Shown: piece by piece, positions 16,482 to 26,447 of the stretch
Position numbering within the stretch: position 1 is the first letter of the stretch
Layout: each line of letters opens with the position of its first letter
Origin: an uncultured Collinsella sp.
GTDB taxonomy: Bacteria; Actinomycetota; Coriobacteriia; Coriobacteriales; Coriobacteriaceae
Direction: 5' to 3'
DNA length: 62,766 bases
NCBI GenBank assembly: GCA_900541725.1
Contig: UQLB01000013.1
Span: 1 to 62,766 of the forward strand
Notes under the pieces: generated by a model
Seen by the model: the letters and a program-made list of their open reading frames with translations, nothing else
Databases searched by the model: none
Told to the model about the DNA's origin: nothing
Position numbers and translations under genes: made by a program

Positions 16482-16504
16482 GGTATAGCCTTTCTTGCAG
16501 ATGG

Positions 16505-16885
16505 CTACTGCATGGTTTCGGGGGCCACCAGGTCGAGCATCTCGTGCAGTTTGTCGCGCGTGACGCCCAGGGTTTCGGCTTGGCTCGCCGCTTTCGCAAG
16601 TAGCTCTTCGATATGGCAGAGCTGGTTTTCGCGCAAAAGCTCCTGGTTGCCCTCGGCGACAAAACAGCCCTTGCCCTGCACGGTACAGATAAACCCGAGC
16701 TGCTCCAGATCGGCGTAGGCGCGCTTGGTGGTGATGACGCTCACGCCCAGGTCGCTCGCGAGTGCGCGGATGCTGGGGAGTTTGGCTCCCGCGGCGAGCG
16801 TGCCCGAAAGGATTTGAGCTTTGACCTGCGAGGATATCTGCTCGTAGATAGGTTTGTCGCTCGAATTGGATAGGATAATGTCCAC
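16505..16885 (-). CDS. GntR-family (YtrA-type) transcriptional repressor
   Basis: A 126-residue protein. An N-terminal winged helix (PIYEQISSQVKAQILSGTL, LPSIRALASDLGVS, TTKRAYADLEQLGFI) is followed by a short helical tail of about 50 residues, the layout of the YtrA subfamily that controls ABC exporters. It begins with GTG at 16885 behind AAGGAG. Its own promoter region has a GTGTATATA inverted repeat, so it is probably an autorepressor relieved by a cell-envelope or drug signal. Confidence 0.88.
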   Translation of the reverse strand: MDIILSNSSDKPIYEQISSQVKAQILSGTLAAGAKLPSIRALASDLGVSVITTKRAYADLEQLGFICTVQGKGCFVAEGNQELLRENQLCHIEELLAKAASQAETLGVTRDKLHEMLDLVAPETMQ

Positions 16886-16912
16886 AGCGGCTCCTTAGCT
16901 GTTGGGCTACAC

Positions 16913-16963
16913 GTGTATATAACCGGTAAGCACAGTATATATACACTATGCACAGTTACGCAA
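16913..16963 (-). promoter_or_regulatory. Promoter with overlapping GntR operator
   Basis: Minus-strand -35 TTGCGT (16958-16963) and -10 TATACT (16934-16939) are 18 bp apart. Inverted half-sites GTGTATATAAC (16913-16923) and GTATATATACAC (16935-16946) overlap and follow the -10. This places a YtrA-type operator where it would block the gntR-ABC operon. Confidence 0.6.
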
Positions 16964-17047
16964 GAGACAAATTCGGATTAAGCCGGCTACCCAGACCCCA
17001 ACTGATGAATTTGTCCTGATAGGTGCCCTATGGCGAGGTTTCACGGC

Positions 17048-17053
17048 TACAAT
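17048..17053 (+). promoter_or_regulatory. -10 element TACAAT upstream of prfC
   Basis: TACAAT lies 49 nt before the RF3 start codon. No convincing -35 is seen. Confidence 0.4.
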
Positions 17054-17102
17054 AGGGCAGTTACATCGACGTAATGCATATAGAACGCAAGAAAGGATCC
17101 GC

Positions 17103-18716
<1,614 letters not shown>

Positions 18717-18816
18717 CGCATCGGCGTGGTGGCCCTGCGGGGCTGCCGCGCCCTTTGCTTGCCTGATGCCGTGTGAGCGGCTATCATACCCACCGTCGTC
18801 TCAAGACCGGGGCGTC

Positions 18817-18866
18817 CGAGCAGTTCGGGTCCGATATCCTGCTCGTTAAACCTAAAACCAAAGGAG
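18817..18866 (+). promoter_or_regulatory. Structured leader, possible preQ1-type riboswitch
   Basis: A perfect 7-bp stem CGAGCAG/CTGCTCG encloses a 15-nt loop containing GGGTCC. It is followed by an A-rich tail with ACCT and AACC that runs into the AAAGGAG ribosome site of the queuosine-precursor transporter. Loop GGGT can pair with tail ACCU, giving an H-type pseudoknot that resembles preQ1-I elements (short stem, C in the loop, A-rich tail overlapping the ribosome site). It does not fit the textbook consensus exactly. Confidence 0.35.
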
Positions 18867-18872
18867 TACATA

Positions 18873-19595
18873 ATGATCAAGAAGGTCATGGAGGACTACA
18901 AGGTCCTGTTGCGGAGCATTCCCGCGGCAACGGTTTCGCTGTTTTTCGTGAGCGTCATCATGATGAACCTGCTGGCCAACAAAGAGCTTATCAGCCTGCC
19001 GTATCTGGCACTCGATTGCGGCTTTGTGGTGAGCTGGGTTTCGTTTTTGTGCCAGGACATGATCTGCAAGCGCTTTGGCGCCAAGGCATCCATCAAAATC
19101 TCTATCCTCGCGCTGCTGGTCAACCTGGCCGTGAGCCTGTGCTTTTGGGCATGCTCGCTCACGCCCGGTATGTGGGGCGCCTACTACGACACCGGCATGA
19201 TCGAGGTCAACACTGCCCTTAACGCCACCATCGGCGGCACCTGGTACGTGGTGCTGGGCTCTTCGCTGGCAATGCTCGTTTCTGCCGTGGTTAACTCCAC
19301 ACTCAACCAGTCGCTCGGTCGCATGCTCAAAAAGAATAACTTTGCGAGCTTTGCCTTCCGCTCCTATGTGTCCACGGGTGTTGGCCAGTTTATCGACAAC
19401 TTGGTCTTTGCCATTGTGGTGAGCCACACGTTCTTTGGTTGGACCTGGGTGCAAGTCCTTATGTGCTCGCTGACCGGCGCTGTCGCCGAGCTGCTGTGCG
19501 AGGTCTTCCTGAGCCCCGTGGGCTACAAGGTCGTGCGTGGCTGGGAGCGTGAGAACGTGGGCTCCGAGTACCTCGAGCGCCACGCAACCGCCTAA
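18873..19595 (+). CDS. Queuosine precursor transporter (YhhQ/QPTR, Vut_1 family)
   Basis: 240 residues and about six TM segments. The PF02592 features are NLLANKELISL near the first TM, CQDMICKRFGAKAS, and the late block STGVGQFIDNLVFAIV. The family imports preQ0/preQ1 for queuosine tRNA modification. AAAGGAG precedes ATG 18873, next to a structured leader that may sense the same ligand. An SDR gene follows 9 bp later. No queuosine biosynthesis gene is in the window, in keeping with salvage. Confidence 0.87.
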   Translation: MIKKVMEDYKVLLRSIPAATVSLFFVSVIMMNLLANKELISLPYLALDCGFVVSWVSFLCQDMICKRFGAKASIKISILALLVNLAVSLCFWACSLTPGMWGAYYDTGMIEVNTALNATIGGTWYVVLGSSLAMLVSAVVNSTLNQSLGRMLKKNNFASFAFRSYVSTGVGQFIDNLVFAIVVSHTFFGWTWVQVLMCSLTGAVAELLCEVFLSPVGYKVVRGWERENVGSEYLERHATA

Positions 19596-19604
19596 GGAGC
19601 AAGT

Positions 19605-20285
19605 ATGCGGGTTTTGATCACGGGCGCTTCGGGCGGTATCGGAGCCGCATGCGTGCAGCGTTTTTTGGACGAGGGCCACGAGGTCGTGGGCTTTGATCTT
19701 TTGCCGGCGGCGATCGAACACGAGCGCTACCGCCATCTGATTGTTGATGTCCGCGAGCCGGACGCGTTTCCAGACGATCTTGAACCTCAGGTAATCGTGA
19801 ACGTTGCCGGTACGCAGGATTCGGCTGACGACATCGCCGCCAACCTGTATGGCACCATCAACGTGACCGAGCGCTACGCCTTTGCGGGGAAGGGGCTCGC
19901 CGCCAAGCCGGTGCCGGCTATCAAATCCGTGGTCAATGTGGGGTCGGCGAGCGGGCATACGGGATCGGAGTTTCCCGACTATGCCGCCAGCAAGGGCGGC
20001 GTTATCGCCTACACCAAGAACCTTGCAAACCGTCTGGCGCCGCAGGCTATCGCCAACAGTGTGGACCCGGGTGGCGTTATCACGCCGCTCAACCGTTGCG
20101 TGATGGAAGACGAACACCTGTGGAACCAGATTATGGAGCTCACGCCGCTTAAGCGCTGGGCCACCGCCCAAGAGATCGCCGAGTGGATCTACTTTGTGGG
20201 CGTGACCAACCGGTTTATGACCGGGCAGAGTCTGCTAATCGATGGCGGCGAGGCCGGCCGCACACAATTTATTTGGCCCGAATAG
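19605..20285 (+). CDS. Short-chain dehydrogenase/reductase (FabG-like)
   Basis: 226 residues with the classical SDR signatures: nucleotide loop TGASGGIGAA, NVAG, catalytic Ser in NVGSASGHTG, and the YxxxK motif in YAASKGG, followed by a DPGGVITPL loop and the C-terminal LIDGGEAG. It is an NAD(P)-dependent oxidoreductase of unknown substrate. AAGGAG lies before the ATG and only 9 bp separate it from the transporter gene, so they form an operon closed by a strong terminator. Confidence 0.88.
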   Translation: MRVLITGASGGIGAACVQRFLDEGHEVVGFDLLPAAIEHERYRHLIVDVREPDAFPDDLEPQVIVNVAGTQDSADDIAANLYGTINVTERYAFAGKGLAAKPVPAIKSVVNVGSASGHTGSEFPDYAASKGGVIAYTKNLANRLAPQAIANSVDPGGVITPLNRCVMEDEHLWNQIMELTPLKRWATAQEIAEWIYFVGVTNRFMTGQSLLIDGGEAGRTQFIWPE

Positions 20286-20286
20286 G

Positions 20287-20323
20287 AAACGCGCCCGATG
20301 GAATGCTGTTGGGCGCGTTTTTG
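20287..20323 (+). terminator. Intrinsic terminator of the QPTR-SDR operon
   Basis: Perfect 10-bp stem AAACGCGCCC/GGGCGCGTTT with a 14-nt loop and a TTTTT run, one base after the stop codon. Confidence 0.85.
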
Positions 20324-20335
20324 ATGTATCGATTT

Positions 20336-21061
20336 TTAGCCGAGGCAGGTCCAGTTGACGGGGGTCGAGCCGTGCTGTTCGAGTAGTCGATTGGCAGCGG
20401 AGAAGGGGCACGACCCCATAAAAGCGGGGAGTTCTGCCGTGGCACGGTTGGCCGAAAGCGGCGAGGGGTGCGTAGAGGCCAGGCAGAACTTGCCGGTTGT
20501 CTTGCCCGCACCAGTTGCGACGATCTTGCCTTCGACCATCTGCTGGGCAAAGCGACCCCATGTCAAAAAGACTACCGGCTGGGGCAGCTGGCAGCAGCGT
20601 TCGATAACGTAGTCGGTGAGCGTGTTCCAGCCAAGCTTGGCGTGCGAGTTAGCGGCATGCTCGCGCACGGTGAGCGTAGTGTTGAGGAGCAGGACGCCCT
20701 GTTGTGCCCATGGTGTTAGATCTCCCGTGGCGGGAATGGGGCAACCCAGATCGGCTTTGAGTTCCTTATAGATGTTGCGCAGGCTCGGCGGCAACTTGGT
20801 TTGCGTCGCGGGGACCGAGAACGACAGCCCCATTGCCTGGTTGGGTCCGTGATAGGGGTCCTGACCCAAGATGACAACTTTGACCTGGTCGGCCGGCGTG
20901 TAGGCGAGGGCATTGAGGATGTCGTCTTGTGCCGGGTAGATGGTTTGCTTGGCACGCAAAAGGGCGATGCGCTCGAGCAGCCGGTTCGTAGTTTCACGTA
21001 CCGGCCGCGGCGCATCGCCCAACCAAGTTGCTATGTTGCGATCGCGAGTTGCGGTGTCCAT
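20336..21061 (-). CDS. ung: Uracil-DNA glycosylase
   Basis: 241 residues. The water-activating motif GQDPYHG has catalytic Asp68, and the minor-groove motif is HPSPLSANR; WNTLTDYVIERC and FLTWGRFAQ also match family 1 UDGs. It removes uracil from DNA to start base-excision repair. AAAGGAG precedes ATG 21061. It is convergent with the SDR operon. Confidence 0.96.
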   Translation of the reverse strand: MDTATRDRNIATWLGDAPRPVRETTNRLLERIALLRAKQTIYPAQDDILNALAYTPADQVKVVILGQDPYHGPNQAMGLSFSVPATQTKLPPSLRNIYKELKADLGCPIPATGDLTPWAQQGVLLLNTTLTVREHAANSHAKLGWNTLTDYVIERCCQLPQPVVFLTWGRFAQQMVEGKIVATGAGKTTGKFCLASTHPSPLSANRATAELPAFMGSCPFSAANRLLEQHGSTPVNWTCLG

Positions 21062-21149
21062 GGGGCTCCTTTATGGCAGATGCTCTGTTGGCATCTATTG
21101 TAAAGGCGCACCGGTTGCCTTTATGCCGCGGCTGTATGAAGAGTGGGGT

Positions 21150-22052
21150 CTACGAGACGTGCTCGGGCGCTCCTGCCATGCGAGCCTGTCCATGTGCGCG
21201 GAGGCGCGGAAGCTCGACGGTTGCCACCATGACGCCGGTGAGGATGAGGGCGGCGCCAAAGAAGGCGATGGGACTCAGGACCTCGCCGACCAGGAAGAAC
21301 GAGAAGACGGCGGAGCAGACCGGCTCGAGCGAGAAGGCGAAGCCGGTAGTCTCGGCGGGCACGTGGGGCTGCACGAGCGTCTGGGTGATAAAGCCGTAGG
21401 CAGAGCAGATGAGTGCGAGGGCAACGACGACCACGATCTCGCTGGGCGTACTGGGAAGCGTGAAGCCGCCAAAGGTGAATGCGGCGATGCCCGAGAACAA
21501 GCCGCCAAAGCCCAGCTGCCAAACGCCCAGAGCAAGCGGATCGACTTCTTCGACAAACCGCTTGGCGACAATGATGTGTCCAGCGTAGATAAAGGCGGAG
21601 AGCAGCATGATGAGCGCGCCGGGATTCAGACTGGTAAAGTCGGCGCCCGAGAGCAGCAGCATGCCGCAGGTGACGATGGCCGTGCCGATGAGCACCTTGC
21701 GCTCGGGGGCGCGACGCAGCAGGGCGGCGTTGGCAAACGGCACGATCACGACCGTCAGGCTCTGCAAAAAGCCGGCGGTGGAGGCGGAGGTGAGGCTGGA
21801 GCCCAGGCACATGCAGGTGAGCTCGGTTGCCATAATGGCGCCGATGATGGCGGCGCGGACCATAAGGTTACGGTTGATGCGCAACGCGTGCTTGTGGAAG
21901 AGCAGCAGGCAAGCCGCAAAGGCGATGATGCAGCGCAGCGCGACGATGCTCGTGGCGTTCATGCTGTCCATGCCGATCTTCATAAGGGGATACGAAAAGC
22001 CCCATGCGACGGGAACGGAAAATGAGAGCGCGATTGCTTTTTTGCGATCCAT
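21150..22052 (-). CDS. EamA/DMT-superfamily exporter (first EamA/LysR pair)
   Basis: 300 residues and ten predicted TM segments in two EamA halves. Recognisable stretches are VAWGFSYPLMKIGMDSMN, ALRCIIAFAACLLLFHKHA and the second-half VGEVLSPIAFFGAALILTGVMVA (read in parts). AAAGGAG precedes the ATG. It is transcribed away from the LysR gene at 22211, so that regulator is its most likely controller. Substrate unknown, probably an amino-acid-like or drug-like solute. Confidence 0.85.
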   Translation of the reverse strand: MDRKKAIALSFSVPVAWGFSYPLMKIGMDSMNATSIVALRCIIAFAACLLLFHKHALRINRNLMVRAAIIGAIMATELTCMCLGSSLTSASTAGFLQSLTVVIVPFANAALLRRAPERKVLIGTAIVTCGMLLLSGADFTSLNPGALIMLLSAFIYAGHIIVAKRFVEEVDPLALGVWQLGFGGLFSGIAAFTFGGFTLPSTPSEIVVVVALALICSAYGFITQTLVQPHVPAETTGFAFSLEPVCSAVFSFFLVGEVLSPIAFFGAALILTGVMVATVELPRLRAHGQARMAGAPEHVS

Positions 22053-22210
22053 GGGACTCCTTTTGTTACAGAACGGTTTCGCAAAAAGGATTCTGCTCCC
22101 AGATGTGGATGTAGTAAAGCGAATGTATCTTCAGTATGATTAAGAAATGCTAATGTTGACAGAAAAAGCCCTGGCAAAACGTTTTACGGCAACATCGATG
22201 GGGAGGCACG

Positions 22211-23077
22211 ATGGCATCGCGGTATCAGATTGTATGTATGGTGGTCGATTGCGGCAGTCTGAAACGTGCGGCGGACGAGCTGGGCTATACGCAAAGTGCG
22301 GTGAGCCAGGCCGTCAAGGCGCTCGAGCGCGAGCTGGGTACCACGCTTATCGAGCGCGGTAAGCAGGGTGTGTCGCTTACGCGCGATGGCAAGCAGTATC
22401 TGCCGTATCTGCGACAGATCGTAACTGCCGAGGCCGAGCTTGAGGGCAAACGTCAGGAGTTGCTGGGACTCTCCTCGACTGATATTCGTATCGCGACGTT
22501 TACCAACGTGAGTCGTACCGTGCTGCCGCGTGTGATCCGCGACTTTGGTGCGCTGCACCCGGGCGTACGCTTTACCCTCAAGCAGGGCGATTACACGCGC
22601 AACGCCCAGTGGGTGCACGATGGCGTGGTTGATTTTTGTTTTACGGCGCGCGGATTTACCGCTGGGCTCGAGAAGCGTGTGGTCTATCACGACGAGTTGG
22701 TAGCATTGTTGCCGGCCGCGCATCCGCTGACGGCAAAGGAAAAGGTGACACTCGTCGACCTGGCGTCCGAGCCGTTTGTGCTGCTGGATGAGGGCGAACA
22801 GAGCCTGGTGCTCGATGCATTTGCGGCGCATGGGCTGTCGCCGCACGTGACGAGTGAGGTGACCGACGACTACACCATCATGGCGATGGTGGAGGAGGGC
22901 CTGGGCGTGAGCATGCTCTACCGTCGTACTGTAGAGGGCGTGCAAGCCGATATTCATGTGCGGCCCATCGTGCATGCCCCCTCGCGCGACGTGGTGGCCG
23001 CCTGGCGCAGCTGGGACACCATGCCCATCGCCACGAGGCGCTTTATCGACTATATGAGCTCGCATATTGTCAATTAA
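22211..23077 (+). CDS. LysR-family regulator (first EamA/LysR pair)
   Basis: 288 residues. The N-terminal winged HTH runs over residues 1-60 (GSLKRAADELGYTQSAVSQAVKALE), followed by a linker helix and a periplasmic-binding-like effector domain (~87-285). GGGAGG precedes the ATG. It is divergent from an EamA exporter with a 158-bp shared control region. Its C-terminal DDYTIMAMVEEGLGVSML closely matches DDYAIMAMVEDGLGVSIL of the LysR at 56984, showing the two are paralogues. Confidence 0.9.
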   Translation: MASRYQIVCMVVDCGSLKRAADELGYTQSAVSQAVKALERELGTTLIERGKQGVSLTRDGKQYLPYLRQIVTAEAELEGKRQELLGLSSTDIRIATFTNVSRTVLPRVIRDFGALHPGVRFTLKQGDYTRNAQWVHDGVVDFCFTARGFTAGLEKRVVYHDELVALLPAAHPLTAKEKVTLVDLASEPFVLLDEGEQSLVLDAFAAHGLSPHVTSEVTDDYTIMAMVEEGLGVSMLYRRTVEGVQADIHVRPIVHAPSRDVVAAWRSWDTMPIATRRFIDYMSSHIVN

Positions 23078-23104
23078 TGACTGGCGTGACGTTGGGTGCG
23101 GTGT

Positions 23105-24487
23105 TTAGCGGGCTGTCACTTTGGCTTGGGTGGCGCGATAGGTGCGTGCCGGGTGGCAAAGTAGTACCGCAACGACCATAAAGAACGCCGTGGTGCCCAG
23201 GCTGATGGGGTAGACCATCATGATGTTTGCAAAGGTGCGGAAATGCGGGAACACGCAGAACACCCAATAGAAGCGGATACCGCAGACGCAGATCGTGGTG
23301 ATGAGGGCGGGCGTGAGCGAGATACCAAAGCCGCGCAGGTAGCCTGACATGTTTTCGTAGAACATGCTAAAGGCGTACGCCGGGAAGATCGAGCACACGC
23401 GGATATAGCCGATTGAGACGATGTTGGGATCGCTATTGAACAGCGACAAGATTTCGCGCCCCAGGCCGACAATAACGATGATCGTGGTGAGTGCAACGAT
23501 ACCGCCTTCGACCAGGCAGACCTTGAGCGTCTTGGTGCAGCGGTCGATCTGGCGGGCACCGTGGTTTTGTCCCACAAAGGTGGTGCAAGCCTGGCTGAAG
23601 CTGTTGAGCAGGTTGTAGCATACGTACTCCAAGCTCATAGCGGCGCTCGATGCCGCCATGACCTCGGTGCCCAGGCTGTTGATGGCAGACTGGATGATGA
23701 TGTTGGCGACGGCAAAGACGGCGCTTTGGATGCCGGCAGGCAGGCCGATCTTGACGATGCGCTTGAGGGCGACGGGGTCGAGAGCCAGGTCACGTAGAGT
23801 GACGCGGACGACGGAGTCGGTCTTGAGCAGGCGGATAAAGAGCGTAGCGGCGCTGACGGTGTAGGCGATGGCGGTGGCGATGGCGACGCCCGCGACGCCC
23901 CAGTGGAGTACGGGGACAAAGATGAGGTCCAGGCCAATGTTGAGGACGGTGGACACGGCAAGCGCCTGCAGCGGCATGCGGGTGATGCCGACGGAGCGGA
24001 AGATCGCGGCCTCAAAGTTGTAGAGCAAGATCGAGGGCAGGCTGAGCAAAAAGACGCGCAGGTAGAGTGAAGCGAGTGGCATGGTTTCGGCAGGAACGTT
24101 GAGCGCGGTGAGCATAGGCTCGGCAAAGATCTCGCCCAGAGCGATGACGACAAAGCCCACGAGCGCCATTAAAATCGAGGTATGGACGGCGCGTTTGACC
24201 ATGTTCTGATCGTTGCGGCCGATAGCGTTGGCGATGACCACGTTGGAGCCAAGTGACATGCCAATAAACAGGTTGAGCATAAGACTGGTAAGCGGAACAT
24301 TGGAGCCGACCGCCGCCATGGCGAGGGTTCCCAGGTCGCCCGAGAAGTTACCGATGATGACCGTGGCGATGAGGTTCGACAGCTGCTCCAAGATGCTCGT
24401 GGCGGCCACGGGGAAGGCGAACAGGGGAATATTGCGCCACAGCGAACCGGTGGTCATGTCAATGTGCTTAGATGCGGTATCAGCCAT
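23105..24487 (-). CDS. MATE-family multidrug efflux protein
   Basis: 460 residues and twelve predicted TM segments in two similar six-helix halves. It opens MTTGSLWRNIPLFAFPVAAT, with the MATE blocks NFSGDLGTLAMAAVGSNVP and FVGQNHGARQ. MATE pumps export cationic drugs or metabolites using Na+ or H+ gradients. Its stop is 27 bp from the convergent LysR stop. It appears monocistronic. Confidence 0.92.
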   Translation of the reverse strand: MADTASKHIDMTTGSLWRNIPLFAFPVAATSILEQLSNLIATVIIGNFSGDLGTLAMAAVGSNVPLTSLMLNLFIGMSLGSNVVIANAIGRNDQNMVKRAVHTSILMALVGFVVIALGEIFAEPMLTALNVPAETMPLASLYLRVFLLSLPSILLYNFEAAIFRSVGITRMPLQALAVSTVLNIGLDLIFVPVLHWGVAGVAIATAIAYTVSAATLFIRLLKTDSVVRVTLRDLALDPVALKRIVKIGLPAGIQSAVFAVANIIIQSAINSLGTEVMAASSAAMSLEYVCYNLLNSFSQACTTFVGQNHGARQIDRCTKTLKVCLVEGGIVALTTIIVIVGLGREILSLFNSDPNIVSIGYIRVCSIFPAYAFSMFYENMSGYLRGFGISLTPALITTICVCGIRFYWVFCVFPHFRTFANIMMVYPISLGTTAFFMVVAVLLCHPARTYRATQAKVTAR

Positions 24488-24551
24488 ACGCTCTCAATCT
24501 CTAATATGCTTTTCCGTGCTTATTTGCGCAGATGATGATACTCCTAATCGG

Positions 24552-24610
24552 CTAGTCGTTGGGGACGTTCTTAAACGACTAGTCGTTCAAGAACGTCCCC
24601 CAATGACTAG
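24552..24610. repeat. REP-like nested palindrome B (GGGGAC core)
   Basis: Outer arms 24552-24572 and 24589-24610 pair with one mismatch and one extra base (CTAGTCGTTGGGGACG and complement). The centre 24574-24587 is a perfect 14-bp palindrome AACGACTAGTCGTT that repeats the outer end motif. It lies between the divergent MATE and rlmA-like genes. Confidence 0.7.
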
Positions 24611-24666
24611 GTGGGGAAGGCGTGCGACAATGGTGGGCGTTGTGTTGTTCGCGCTAAGGAGTTGCC

Positions 24667-25482
24667 ATGTTGTTGTGTCCCGTTTGCCATGAGCCGTTGG
24701 TGGACGACGAGCGCGGTGCTGTGTGCGCGGGTGGACACCGGTTTGACCGTGCGCGCGAGGGCTATCTATATCTACTGCGCTCGTCCAAGAGCGGCGACTC
24801 TATGGGCGATCCCAAGTCGCAGGCACGCAGCCGCCGTGACTTTCTGAATTGCGGTTACTATGCGCCGTTGCGCGATGCGATGGTTGAGTTGGCGCGCAAG
24901 CAGGTGTCTGGGCGCGCCGCGTCTGTGAACGGCCCCATGACGCTGCTCGATATTTGCTGTGGCGAGGGCTACTACACCAGCGCCATGGGCGCGGTGCCGG
25001 GCGTGGATGCTTACGGTTTCGACCTGGGCAAAGAGATGGTGCGCTTGGCGGCCAAGCGCGGCGATGCGACCTACTTCGTGGCCAACATGAAGGACATCCC
25101 TGTGGCCGATGGCGCCTTCGATATGGTGACCGAGCTCTTCGCTCCCTTTAACGAGCGCGAGTTTGCCCGCGTGCTGGCGCCGGAGGGTTCGCTCTACACC
25201 GTGGTGCCGGGTGCCCGTCATCTGTTTGGGCTCAAGGAGGTGCTCTACGACACGCCGTACCTTAACGATGAGAAGCTGCCGAAGACCACCGAGCTCGAGT
25301 TAGTCGGAACGCAGCGGGTATCTGCGAATATTACGCTTCAGACCCAGGCCGATATCGAGGCGGTGTTCCAGATGACGCCGTACTACTATCGCACACGCCC
25401 TGCCGACAAAGAGCGCCTGGCAAATTTGGATACCCTTCAAACCGACATCGACTTCATCATCGCCGAGTACCGCCACAGCTAA
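24667..25482 (+). CDS. 23S rRNA (guanine-N1)-methyltransferase RlmA-type
   Basis: 271 residues. An N-terminal zinc knuckle uses C4, C7, C20 and H24 (CPVCHEPL ... CAGGHRFDRAREGYLYLL), as in RlmA/RrmA. A Rossmann methyltransferase domain follows with LDICCGEGYYT as the SAM loop and ELFAPFNEREFARVL. RlmA(I) enzymes modify G745 and RlmA(II) enzymes G748 of 23S rRNA helix 35; which position is used here cannot be told, and in Gram-positives the G748 type can affect macrolide/tylosin binding. AAGGAG precedes the ATG. The REP-like element C starts two bases after the stop. Confidence 0.85.
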   Translation: MLLCPVCHEPLVDDERGAVCAGGHRFDRAREGYLYLLRSSKSGDSMGDPKSQARSRRDFLNCGYYAPLRDAMVELARKQVSGRAASVNGPMTLLDICCGEGYYTSAMGAVPGVDAYGFDLGKEMVRLAAKRGDATYFVANMKDIPVADGAFDMVTELFAPFNEREFARVLAPEGSLYTVVPGARHLFGLKEVLYDTPYLNDEKLPKTTELELVGTQRVSANITLQTQADIEAVFQMTPYYYRTRPADKERLANLDTLQTDIDFIIAEYRHS

Positions 25483-25483
25483 C

Positions 25484-25520
25484 AACCTGCCAAAAAGGGA
25501 CAGGTTTATTTTGGTAGGTT
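25484..25520. repeat. REP-like palindrome C (CCTGCCAAAAAGGGACAGG type)
   Basis: Arms AACCTGCCAAAA (25484-25495) and TTTTGGTAGGTT (25509-25520) pair at 11 of 12 positions. The internal sequence is the same as that of the copy at 46247. It starts just behind the rlmA-like stop codon. Confidence 0.7.
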
Positions 25521-25536
25521 TTATCTGGGCAAACGT

Positions 25537-25575
25537 AAAGGGCCGACCGCGGAGATGCGCGATCGGCCCTTTTTA
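25537..25575. terminator. Intrinsic terminator between convergent genes
   Basis: AAAGGGCCGACCGCG pairs with CGCGATCGGCCCTTT (one mismatch) and is flanked by a TTTTT run on the plus strand. It serves the rlmA-like gene and perhaps the convergent membrane protein gene. Confidence 0.8.
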
Positions 25576-25610
25576 GTTGCTTGGCTGCAGAGGTTATGAG
25601 AAGCGAGCGC

Positions 25611-26012
25611 TTACAGGCGGTCCTTGTTCTCGGCCTTAACGGCGTGTGCTTGCTGAACAAAGAACAGGTCGTACACCACGATGACAAAGGCGCCAAAGTT
25701 GATGGCGTCGCCGCCAAACGCGGGAAGCGTGAGCACCGCTTGGGCAAGCGTGGCGACCGCGGCAACAATACCGAGCTTAAACGCGCCGTCCACCTGCGAA
25801 GGCTTGTTGGCGCCCTTGATACCGGCGACGCCTGCGGCAAGGTCGACGAGTCCCTTAACGATCACCACAACAGCTGCGAGCGTGGCGTTCGACCCGTAAG
25901 CGGATCCAAAATTACCGGTAACAATGCCGGCGATTCCAATGACGAGGCTGGCGATGCCCAGAACAAAATAAATCAGGGCAAGGATTTTGAGTGTCTTGCG
26001 AGCGGCGCTCAT
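25611..26012 (-). CDS. Hypothetical four-TM membrane protein
   Basis: 133 residues, not recognised as a characterised family. Four hydrophobic segments lie near 8-30, 42-65, 78-98 and 103-120; small residues (Gly/Ala) dominate them. The N terminus (MSAARKTLKIL) is basic, so the N end is probably cytoplasmic. The C-terminal tail is short and charged (VKAENKDRL). AAAGGA precedes the ATG. It appears monocistronic, with a terminator shared with the convergent rlmA-like gene. Confidence 0.75.
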   Translation of the reverse strand: MSAARKTLKILALIYFVLGIASLVIGIAGIVTGNFGSAYGSNATLAAVVVIVKGLVDLAAGVAGIKGANKPSQVDGAFKLGIVAAVATLAQAVLTLPAFGGDAINFGAFVIVVYDLFFVQQAHAVKAENKDRL

Positions 26013-26240
26013 GACTGGTCCTTTCGATGCGGGCGCGGTGGATCTATCGCACCCAGGTTACGGCACATATCGTGAAGCACATTGTAGTTCAACGGCGGCG
26101 TGCATGCGCTTGAAAGCGTCTCTTGCCTGCACGGTCCAACCTTTCAAAAAGGAAAGCTGGGCGTAAGTCAAATCGATGGCAGCGTAAGCGTGGCGCTGCG
26201 ATGATGGGGCCATGGTAAGAGTTGGACCGAAGGAGGAGCC

Positions 26241-26384
26241 ATGATGTACGGAGCAGAGCAGGTACGTGAGGCGCGGTCGTTGGGAAGGCGCATGAGTGAT
26301 TCCGTGATCGCTGCTGTGTGCACGGGATTGATGGCGGTGCTTTGCATTGGGATGCTGTGGGCCATGTCGCATGTGGGACAATAG
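26241..26384 (+). CDS. Small single-TM protein (47 aa)
   Basis: ATG 26241 follows a strong AAGGAGGAGCC. The peptide has a charged N-terminal half (MMYGAEQVREARSLGRR) and a hydrophobic helix from about residue 22 to 42 (VIAAVCTGLMAVLCIGMLWA), ending SHVGQ. It is the only gene I see in the 435-bp gap between the four-TM protein and the rsmJ-like gene. The ribosome site and membrane pattern argue for a real small membrane protein; homologues cannot be checked here. Confidence 0.55.
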   Translation: MMYGAEQVREARSLGRRMSDSVIAAVCTGLMAVLCIGMLWAMSHVGQ

Positions 26385-26447
26385 CGGACGGTTGGGTGCC
26401 GACATAAACGGCGCTCACGTATTCGTTTTGCTTGTTAAGGAGTACCC

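Noticed and set aside
16482..16946. N-terminal extension of the ABC ATPase
   Set aside because: It would overlap the GntR gene in another frame and has no homology; the ATPase domain starts at 16481.
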